Assembly: GCA_046154545.1 (NCBI GenBank) | Contig: JBJXGC010000189.1 | Location: forward strand, 1 to 10,293 | Direction: 5' to 3' | DNA: 10,293 nucleotides | DNA from: JBJXGC01 sp046154545 | GTDB taxonomy: Bacteria; Chloroflexota; Dehalococcoidia; Tepidiformales; Tepidiformaceae | In this document: positions 5,502-10,293 of the stretch, piece by piece | Numbering within the stretch: position 1 is the stretch's first letter | How the letters are laid out: every line of letters starts with the position of its first letter | The notes under the pieces: model-generated | What the model was told of the DNA's origin: nothing | The model's database searches: none | Seen by the model: the letters and a program-made list of their open reading frames with translations, nothing else | Made by a program: the position numbers and the translations under genes

Positions 5502-5897
5502 ATGTTTAAGGGCGTAGACCACGTCGTCATCGCGGTGAAAGACCTCGACGCTTCGATCGAGAAGTACGAGGCCATCTACGGAGCGCAGGTGAGCGACCAG
5601 AGCGAGGCGCCGGCGGCGGGTATGAAGATGGCCTTCTTCCGCTTCGGCCCGAGCTACGTCGAGCTCGTATCGGCCCTGGGCGACCAGGGGCCGATCGCAA
5701 AGCGGCTGGCGGAGCAGGGCGAGGGCGTCCACCTCATCGCCATGAACGTGGATAACATCGACAAGACGCTCGAAGATCTGCGGGCGAAGGGCGTCCGCCT
5801 GGTCGGAGACCCGGGCGCGGGCAACCCGGTCACCGGGCAGGTGTTCATCCACCCCAAGGAGACCGGCGGCGTGCTCACCCAGATCGTGCAGCGGTAA
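5502..5897 (+). CDS. VOC-superfamily protein, methylmalonyl-CoA epimerase-like
   Basis: A 131-residue protein with two beta-alpha-beta-beta-beta units of the vicinal oxygen chelate fold. It opens with MFKGVDHVVIAVKDLDASIE, typical of methylmalonyl-CoA epimerase and related glyoxalase-type proteins, and continues with FRFGPSYVELV, EGVHLIAMNVDNID and VFIHPKETGGVLTQIV. Candidate metal ligands are H7, E54, H77 and the position of Q127. In characterised epimerases the last ligand is a Glu (GGVLxEL), so Gln here may change metal affinity or activity. The start is the ATG at 5502 because it has GGAGA six bases upstream and begins the fold exactly. The frame is open another 60 bases upstream, but that portion overlaps the promoter. 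No methylmalonyl-CoA mutase gene is in the window, so epimerase function is only a family-based guess. Lactoylglutathione lyase-like or other VOC activities are possible. Confidence 0.85.
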   Translation: MFKGVDHVVIAVKDLDASIEKYEAIYGAQVSDQSEAPAAGMKMAFFRFGPSYVELVSALGDQGPIAKRLAEQGEGVHLIAMNVDNIDKTLEDLRAKGVRLVGDPGAGNPVTGQVFIHPKETGGVLTQIVQR

Positions 5898-5913
5898 GCG
5901 GCGCCCGCCCAGT

Positions 5914-7374
5914 CTACCCGTTGTCGATGCGCTTGATGTCAAGCTTCAACCGGTCAGCGGTCGATTCGAGCCGTCGCAGGAGGAGCGTGGGCGCCAGGCC
6001 GAAGACGGCGGCGATGACGATCGAAAACGGGTAGGCCTGGAGCCGGAAGAGGCGTTCAAGCGACGGAGTCTCGACCACAACGTTGACTGGCCGCGCTGCG
6101 GCCGGCGTGGTCGTGGCCGGTGGCTCAACGGTGGCGGTGGCCGCCGGCTGGGTGGCGGCTGCCTGTGCGGGCGCCGGCGTCGCTGTGGCGGCGGCCGATT
6201 CGACGACGGCGCCGTCAGCGGGGAGGCCAGTGGCGTTGGCAGCGGCGGCGGCGGCGTAGGCCACCACGACGACACCGAGAATGGCCGACAGGCCGGAGAC
6301 GACGACGGTTTGAAGGAGCCGCACGGTCGAAAGCCCGTAGTCCTCGATCTCCGAGGCCGGGTCTGGGACGAGGGCGAGACGGTTGACGAGGCCGACGACC
6401 GCACCCACGAGGAAGAGGATGGCGGCGCCGAGGACGTTCTCACGCTCCACCCGCCCCAGGATTGAGAGGAGGAGGACGAGGTAGCCGGCGGCGCCGGTCG
6501 CGAAGAGCGCCCACATCGTGCGGCCGCGCTGGCGGACGATTCCTTCGAAGAGGGTGTCGCGGTAGTCGTCGATCCCTCGGCGGACGGCACGGAGCAGGAA
6601 GCGGGCGTCGTCGGCCGAGGTCTGCGCCTGGCCGGCAACGCGGGTAGCCAGCCGTGCGGCCCCAGGGGCAGCCTGGGCGGGCGTCGATGGGGCGAAGAAG
6701 GTGCTGGCATCGGCGCCCAACGCGGTCACCGCCTGGTCCAGGTGGTACTGCCAGGTCGCGTGGCCCGGTATCTGCGAGTTCGTCAGGCGGAAGTGGTCGG
6801 TAACAGCGGCGGTCTTCAGCTCCGGCGGGGAGCAGAAGAGCAGGGTATCGGCGTCGATGACATGCAGCCGGCGGTAGAGTTCTATGTAGGCGGTGCCCAG
6901 GAGCCAATGGATGCGGCTGGAGAACGGCCTCGCTTCGGCGGCGACGAGCTCCTCGTCTTCGCCGCCGATCTCAGCCGGGAGGCTGACGCCAAGGATCCTC
7001 CGAATCTCCACGATCTCGGCCTGGAGGCGGCCGACCTCCCGGGTGGCGGCCTGGTTGCCGGGGGCTTCCTGCTGGAGGTGACGGATGAGCGCGGTGTCGA
7101 GGTCACCGGTGCGGGAGACGAGGTCGAGGTAGACACGCGGGTTGGCCGTCGCGGCGGACGTCCGGAACGAATAGGTGACCGCGGCCAGTGCCCAGAGTGC
7201 GATGCCGAGGACAAGGCCGAGAGCCGCCTGGCGGCCATAGGCGTCGTCGAAGATCCAGCCCGGGTTATTCACGTAGACGCAGGCGCTGGCGGCGGCACAG
7301 AGCACCGGGAGGAGCGGCGTGATGCTCCCGCAACCGGCAAAGAACGCTCCGCTGGACCTGGAAAGCACACGCAT
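5914..7374 (-). CDS. Six-helix membrane protein with large cytoplasmic-type domain and Ala/Thr/Pro linker, unknown function
   Basis: A 486-residue protein I cannot assign to a named family. Predicted membrane helices: about 17-35, 50-70, 286-305, 313-335, 351-379 and 446-466. Between helices 2 and 3 lies a soluble region of about 210 residues with helical, charged segments (LQQEAPGNQAATREVGRLQA; IHWLLGTAYIELYRRLHVID). Between helices 5 and 6 lies a low-complexity Ala/Thr/Pro stretch at 380-437, probably outside the membrane. The C-terminus ends in charged RLKLDIKRIDNG. If topology alternates with the ends inside, the 210-residue region is cytoplasmic and the linker extracytoplasmic. It may be a scaffold or sensor, but no catalytic motif is visible. 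The ATG at 7374 is supported by a promoter 27 bases upstream; Shine-Dalgarno is weak. It converges with the VOC gene (16 bp gap, no terminator seen) and diverges from the Cys-rich miniprotein gene. Confidence 0.75.
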   Translation of the reverse strand: MRVLSRSSGAFFAGCGSITPLLPVLCAAASACVYVNNPGWIFDDAYGRQAALGLVLGIALWALAAVTYSFRTSAATANPRVYLDLVSRTGDLDTALIRHLQQEAPGNQAATREVGRLQAEIVEIRRILGVSLPAEIGGEDEELVAAEARPFSSRIHWLLGTAYIELYRRLHVIDADTLLFCSPPELKTAAVTDHFRLTNSQIPGHATWQYHLDQAVTALGADASTFFAPSTPAQAAPGAARLATRVAGQAQTSADDARFLLRAVRRGIDDYRDTLFEGIVRQRGRTMWALFATGAAGYLVLLLSILGRVERENVLGAAILFLVGAVVGLVNRLALVPDPASEIEDYGLSTVRLLQTVVVSGLSAILGVVVVAYAAAAAANATGLPADGAVVESAAATATPAPAQAAATQPAATATVEPPATTTPAAARPVNVVVETPSLERLFRLQAYPFSIVIAAVFGLAPTLLLRRLESTADRLKLDIKRIDNG

Positions 7375-7400
7375 GAGGGCAGCCCCGGTATCCCGGCGGT

Positions 7401-7429
7401 ACTCTAGCGGCCAGCGGGCGGTGAGTCAC
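7401..7429 (-). promoter_or_regulatory. Probable promoter of the six-helix membrane protein gene (GTGACT-17 bp-TAGAGT)
   Basis: On the minus strand GTGACT (plus 7424-7429, 4 of 6 to TTGACA) is followed after 17 bp by TAGAGT (plus 7401-7406). A start around 7394 would leave a leader of roughly 20 nt before the ATG at 7374. Confidence 0.45.
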
Positions 7430-7442
7430 ACGAGGTGCCACC

Positions 7443-7458
7443 GGCCGGGTACCGGGCC
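7443..7458. repeat. 16-bp imperfect palindrome, possible operator
   Basis: GGCC-G-GGTACC-G-GGCC is symmetric except for the two single G positions. It lies 13 bp upstream of the -35 box of the membrane-protein promoter and about 100 bp upstream of the Cys-rich gene, in the 186-bp region (7375-7560) that holds no other gene. Its GC content makes chance palindromes common, so an operator role is tentative. Confidence 0.25.
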
Positions 7459-7560
7459 TTGCTCCCTGGCTGCTCGGACGCGACCGGAGTTTTCACCAAC
7501 AGCCACCCCTTCTCCACCGCGACCGGACTGCCGATGACCTGGGCAGGCAAGGAGGCCAGG

Positions 7561-7752
7561 ATGAACCGCATCGAAGAGTCATGTCCGTTTGACGCAGTCA
7601 CGCGCGCGGCCCAGTGCGAAAGTTGCTGCGAGAAGAACGCTTCCCTCACCCCGTGCGTCCGGGACTGGCTGCGGACGAGCAGGGCGATCGTGGGACTGCG
7701 CTCGGACCTGGTACCCCTGACGGAAATGGCTCGGCCCGTACGGGCAGCCTGA
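7561..7752 (+). CDS. 63-residue Cys-rich miniprotein, unknown function
   Basis: A short gene supported mainly by its start: AAGGAGG (7549-7555), a perfect Shine-Dalgarno, stands five bases before the ATG. The protein carries five Cys in the first half: C8, C19, C22, C23 and C32, in the arrangement CPFDAVTRAAQC, CESCC and TPCVRDWL. The pattern C-x10-C-x2-CC-x8-C followed by WL suggests a small metal (zinc or iron-sulfur) or disulfide-based fold. It has no signal peptide or membrane helix, so it is probably cytoplasmic; there a metal site is likelier than disulfides. The last 25 residues look less ordered. It sits between the divergent membrane-protein gene and the DtxR-type metal regulator 61 bp downstream on the same strand, so a link to metal status is plausible. 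The frame is open further upstream (to 7435), but those codons lack a start signal and precede the ribosome site. An antiparallel frame covering the same bases looks like a shadow. Confidence 0.65.
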   Translation: MNRIEESCPFDAVTRAAQCESCCEKNASLTPCVRDWLRTSRAIVGLRSDLVPLTEMARPVRAA

Positions 7753-7757
7753 GGACC

Positions 7758-7786
7758 ACCGCGGGCACGGCAACGCGGTAGCCCGC
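7758..7786 (+). promoter_or_regulatory. Two overlapping, mutually exclusive inverted repeats before the DtxR-type gene
   Basis: ACCGCG (7758-7763) pairs perfectly with CGCGGT (7774-7779). GCGGGC (7761-7766) pairs perfectly with GCCCGC (7781-7786). The two stems share bases and cannot form at the same time. The element lies between the Cys-rich gene (stop at 7750) and the regulator start (7814), with no T-tract, so it is not a standard terminator. It could be a regulator-binding site or an attenuator-like switch, or chance in GC-rich DNA. Confidence 0.3.
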
Positions 7787-7813
7787 CAGCGAGGGACATG
7801 GCACCATCGGGCG

Positions 7814-8503
7814 ATGCCCAAGCAGGTCTCGAACGTTGCCTCCGACGACTACCTTACGACCGTGTACCGGATGCAATACGACGAGGGGCAGGACGTGATC
7901 GCCGTCCGCCTCGCGGACCGGTTGGGGATCACGCCGCCGTCAGTCGCGGGGATGCTGAAGCGGCTTCAACGTGACGACCTGGTGACAATCGACAGCCGCA
8001 AGGTGATCCGGCTGACCAGCGAAGGGCTGCGTCGCGCGGAAGAGATGGTCCGGCGGCACCGGCTGGCGGAATGCCTGCTGACAGACGTGCTCAAACTGGA
8101 CTGGTGGCGCGCCTACGAAGAGGCGCATCTGTTGGAACACGGCATCTCAGCGGTGACCGAACCGCGCCTGTACGAGACCCTGGGCCGGCCAACGCGAAGT
8201 CCGTTCGGGTACCCCATCCCCGGACCCGACACGCCCCGGAACCTGCCGATGACCACACTCGCGGACCTCGAAGAGGGCGCCCGCGTCACGATTGACCGTG
8301 TGTACGAGGAAGACGAAGCCCTCCTCCGTTTCTTCGATGAGGAAGGAATCCGGCCGGGGCGCGAACTCCGCCTGGAGAATGTGGCCCACCATCGCGGCAC
8401 GGTGAGCGCGAACATCGGCGGGCGCTCGGTGGTGATGGGCACGCAGGTGGCGGGGCGCATATGGGTACTGATCGCGGCGCCTGGGGACGGCGACCCCGCT
8501 TGA
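7814..8503 (+). CDS. DtxR/MntR-family metal-dependent transcriptional regulator
   Basis: A 229-residue metalloregulator. The N-terminal wHTH (about 8-70) includes VRLADRLGITPPSVAGMLKR, the dimerisation/metal domain spans about 75-140, and an SH3/FeoA-like domain lies at about 147-222 (MTTLADLEEGARVTIDRVYE). Aligned by eye with known members, D12 falls at the position of MntR Asp8 (DtxR Met10). H82, E86, E108 and H109 match the conserved His/Glu ligands (ARRHRL.E and LLEHGIS). The DtxR Cys102 position is H105, and the DtxR His98 position is Y101. Asp at the first site is the MntR-like state, so manganese sensing is more likely than iron, but the ligand set is mixed. CACCAT followed by CGGGCG precedes the ATG, resembling the leaderless layout of the MidA-like gene, with a C in the first position; no Shine-Dalgarno is present. 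Targets are unknown; adjacent genes are candidates. Confidence 0.9.
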   Translation: MPKQVSNVASDDYLTTVYRMQYDEGQDVIAVRLADRLGITPPSVAGMLKRLQRDDLVTIDSRKVIRLTSEGLRRAEEMVRRHRLAECLLTDVLKLDWWRAYEEAHLLEHGISAVTEPRLYETLGRPTRSPFGYPIPGPDTPRNLPMTTLADLEEGARVTIDRVYEEDEALLRFFDEEGIRPGRELRLENVAHHRGTVSANIGGRSVVMGTQVAGRIWVLIAAPGDGDPA

Positions 8504-8528
8504 GGCGGGTCACTGCCCTTCAGCGGGG

Positions 8529-8547
8529 ACTGTCAGGATCCGACAGT
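8529..8547 (+). promoter_or_regulatory. Perfect 6-bp inverted repeat overlapping the start region of the REC-GGDEF-HD-GYP gene
   Basis: ACTGTC (8529-8534) and GACAGT (8542-8547) are exact reverse complements separated by AGGATCC, ending one base before the ATG at 8549. In RNA this would be a hairpin whose loop carries the only Shine-Dalgarno-like AGGA, ten bases before the ATG. As DNA it is a 19-bp dyad that could bind a dimeric regulator. Either way it would influence expression of the gene. Confidence 0.45.
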
Positions 8548-8548
8548 T

Positions 8549-10081
8549 ATGGCGATGACCCAACACCTGGCCGCCGGCGCGCGGGTTCCGCATGTCCTCG
8601 TGGTCGAGGACGACGCCTTGCTCGGACGGATGATCCAACACGGACTGCGCCCGCACGCGGCCGTCGTGGTCTGCCGTTCGGGGCGGGAAGCGATGGCCGC
8701 CCTGGACGCCGGCGGCTTCGACGCGGCGACCGTGGACATCGGCCTCCCCGACATGTCCGGCATGGACGTGATCAGCCGCGCCCGCCAGGCGTTGCCGGCC
8801 GCGGGCATCCTCGCGGTCACCGGCCAGGTCGATGTCACCGTGGCGGTGGCCGCGATGAAGGCCGGGGCCGACGACTTCATCGCCAAGCCTTTTCGGCCCG
8901 ATCGCCTCTGGGCGGCGCTGAGCACGGCCATCGACCGGCGCCAGGATTCAATCGCCACGACGCGGGAGCGGGCCTGCCAGACGCTGGCCTACACCGACGC
9001 ACTGACGGGCGCGCCGAACCGCCGCCTGGTCGATGAGTACCTCGCGCGGGCGATCGAAGAGAGCGGCCGCGATGGCCAGCCTCTCACCGTCGCCTACCTC
9101 GATGTCGATAACTTCAAGCTCTTTAACGATGTCGCGGGACACGACCGGGGGGACGCTATCCTTCGCCGGCTTGCCGGGTTGCTCTCCACCGCTGTCCGCG
9201 AACCGGCCGTCTTCGGTCGATTCGGTGGCGACAAATTCGTGGCGATCTTCCCGGGAAAGAGCGTCATCGCGGCCCGGCTGGCGCTGAGTCCGGTCGCCGC
9301 GGGTATGGCCGACGTTGACGCCGCCGTAGGACGGCCGTCGCTCCCGATTCGGGTCAGCGCTGGGTTCGCGGCGTTCCGCGGCTATGAATCGGCACGGGAA
9401 CTGATCGCCGAGGCTGAGCGCCAGATGCACCTGGACAAGCAGTCGTGGAACACGCTCGCCGGCCCATCCGCCGGAATCGTGAGAGGCGAATCGCCCTTCA
9501 AGGCGACGAACCTGAAGGCCCTCCGCGGCCTGGTCAAGGCGATCGACCGGCGGGACAGCTACACCCGGTTCCACAGCGACCATGCGACCCGGCTCGCGTT
9601 GCTTCTCGCGGGCGAGGCAGGCCTCGACGATGATGTCATCCGGGCTATCTCGGTGGGCGGACCGATCCACGACCTCGGGAAGATCGTGGTGCCGGACGAA
9701 ATCCTGCGAAAACCTGGACCGCTTACCGCCGATGAGCGGTCAACGATGGAAGAGCACCCGGTCCTCGGGGCGGCGATAACCGCGGCGGTCACCGATTACC
9801 AGACGGTTATCGACCTTGTGCGCCACCACCACGAGCGGTTCGACGGCGCGGGCTACCCCGCTGGCCTGAAGGGGACCGGCATCTCAGAAGCGACCCGCAT
9901 CTTCACCGTGGCCGACGCTTACAGCGCGATGACCACGGACCGGCCGTACCGGAGGGCGCTCAGCGCAGGGCAGGCGCTCGACCAGGTGCGGAAGAACGAG
10001 GGCACACAGTTCGACCCCGAGTTCGCCCGGGCCTTTTCCGCCGTCATCGAGCGGCAGCCGCGGGAAGAGTCCGCGGCATGA
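8549..10081 (+). CDS. Response regulator with REC, GGDEF and HD-GYP domains (cyclic di-GMP turnover)
   Basis: A 510-residue hybrid c-di-GMP protein. REC (about 14-128) has the acidic pocket ED20-22, phospho-acceptor D63 in VDIGLPDMSG, T91 and K113. GGDEF (about 148-305) starts DALTGAPNRR, keeps the metal-binding LDVDNFKLFN at 184-193, but reads GGDKF (226-230) instead of GGDEF/GGEEF; the inhibitory-site RxxD is R217..A220, so half lost. HD-GYP (about 318-500) has IHDLGK with H374/D375, H403, the full HHERFDGAGYP motif at 427-437, and D456 in DAYSAMTTDRPYR. The phosphodiesterase half therefore looks fully active, while cyclase activity is doubtful. GTP binding by the GGDEF could instead control the hydrolase. 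It should be phosphorylated by a histidine kinase not seen here. The ATG at 8549 is used; 8555 is possible. It overlaps the small membrane gene by ATGA and follows the DtxR gene by 45 bp. Confidence 0.93.
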   Translation: MAMTQHLAAGARVPHVLVVEDDALLGRMIQHGLRPHAAVVVCRSGREAMAALDAGGFDAATVDIGLPDMSGMDVISRARQALPAAGILAVTGQVDVTVAVAAMKAGADDFIAKPFRPDRLWAALSTAIDRRQDSIATTRERACQTLAYTDALTGAPNRRLVDEYLARAIEESGRDGQPLTVAYLDVDNFKLFNDVAGHDRGDAILRRLAGLLSTAVREPAVFGRFGGDKFVAIFPGKSVIAARLALSPVAAGMADVDAAVGRPSLPIRVSAGFAAFRGYESARELIAEAERQMHLDKQSWNTLAGPSAGIVRGESPFKATNLKALRGLVKAIDRRDSYTRFHSDHATRLALLLAGEAGLDDDVIRAISVGGPIHDLGKIVVPDEILRKPGPLTADERSTMEEHPVLGAAITAAVTDYQTVIDLVRHHHERFDGAGYPAGLKGTGISEATRIFTVADAYSAMTTDRPYRRALSAGQALDQVRKNEGTQFDPEFARAFSAVIERQPREESAA

Positions 10082-10284
10082 GAGCGACCGCATACGGGCT
10101 GATGGAGATCGTCGCCTGGCCGGCTGTGGCCTGGGGTATCGTCGAACTGGGGTTACGGCTGGTCGCCCGCGAGGCCGGCGGAGCCATGTTCACGGCCCAG
10201 TTGACCTCGTGCGCCGTGGGGACGGTGGTAGCCTCCCGCTGGCGGCGGCGCGAGCTGGAGCGGGCCATCGTGGCCGCGCGCTAG
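10078..10284 (+). CDS. 68-residue two-helix membrane protein coupled to the c-di-GMP regulator
   Basis: A very small, mostly hydrophobic protein. Two membrane-helix candidates are seen at about 8-29 (LMEIVAWPAVAWGIVELGLR) and 34-53 (GAMFTAQLTSCAVGTVVASR). A basic, charged tail RWRRRELERAIVAAR follows and should face the cytoplasm. Glutamates at 10 and 23 within or near the first helix are unusual for a plain anchor. Its ATG overlaps the stop of the REC-GGDEF-HD-GYP gene as ATGA, so it is probably translated by coupled ribosomes and may work with that protein. No named family is recognised. The high-GC codon bias and short length leave some doubt that it is real, but the exact ATGA overlap and stop at 10282-10284 favour it. 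Confidence 0.6.
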   Translation: MRATAYGLMEIVAWPAVAWGIVELGLRLVAREAGGAMFTAQLTSCAVGTVVASRWRRRELERAIVAAR

Positions 10285-10293
10285 ACGGCGCCC

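Noticed and set aside
6742..7407. Plus-strand open frame of 221 codons opposite the six-helix membrane protein
   Set aside because: The minus strand encodes clear membrane helices and has a promoter; the plus frame is a compositional shadow.
7404..7799. Minus-strand open frame of 131 codons opposite the Cys-rich miniprotein
   Set aside because: No ribosome site or family motif, Arg/Ser/Pro-rich composition, and it would cover the promoter of the membrane-protein gene. The plus strand has a perfect AAGGAGG before an ATG.
8493..8510. Imperfect hairpin across the stop codon of the DtxR-type gene as a terminator
   Set aside because: The stem needs a bulge, contains the stop codon itself and has no T-tract; expected by chance in GC-rich DNA.

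Overview
This is a GC-rich, densely coded bacterial chromosome segment. The genes, the leaderless-type starts (TANNNT about 6 nt before ATG) and the mix of families suggest a high-GC Chloroflexota (Dehalococcoidia/Tepidiformia-like) or possibly an actinobacterium. No rRNA or other phylogenetic marker is complete here, so this placement is an inference. There are no tRNA genes, CRISPR arrays, insertion sequences or phage genes. The window reads as core and ordinary accessory chromosome with a few poorly known small gene modules.

Left part (1-2857, all minus strand). The 5' end of aspS runs off the left edge, and its promoter region carries a GGTGACA triple repeat. To its right, and read before it, lies a tight four-gene run: MarR-type regulator, histidine phosphatase, very acidic SAM methyltransferase, ModE-type regulator. 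Gaps within the run are +1 overlap, 38 bp and 7 bp, so it is probably one operon bounded by two regulators.

Centre left (2972-5454). Divergent from marR is a coupled pair: a MidA/NDUFAF7-family methyltransferase, linked to respiratory complex I assembly in its family, and a peroxiredoxin with an altered active-site motif. Its stop codon overlaps the stop codon of a convergent two-gene module. That module has a single-pass membrane protein with a helical cytoplasmic domain and a small soluble protein, both of unknown function.

Centre right (5442-7752). A small VOC-fold protein of the methylmalonyl-CoA epimerase type has a recognisable promoter and Shine-Dalgarno site. It converges on a 486-residue, six-helix membrane protein of unknown function. 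Divergent from the latter is a 63-residue Cys-rich protein that starts behind a perfect AAGGAGG.

Right part (7814-10284, plus strand). A DtxR/MntR-type metal-dependent repressor is followed by a REC-GGDEF-HD-GYP response regulator that should control cyclic di-GMP. A tiny two-helix membrane protein is translationally coupled to the regulator through an ATGA overlap. The themes are redox and metal homeostasis, respiratory assembly and second-messenger signalling. No single new system can be proven from sequence alone. The best candidates for undescribed biology are the membrane/small-protein pair (4548-5454), the Cys-rich miniprotein (7561-7752) and the small membrane partner of the c-di-GMP enzyme (10078-10284).
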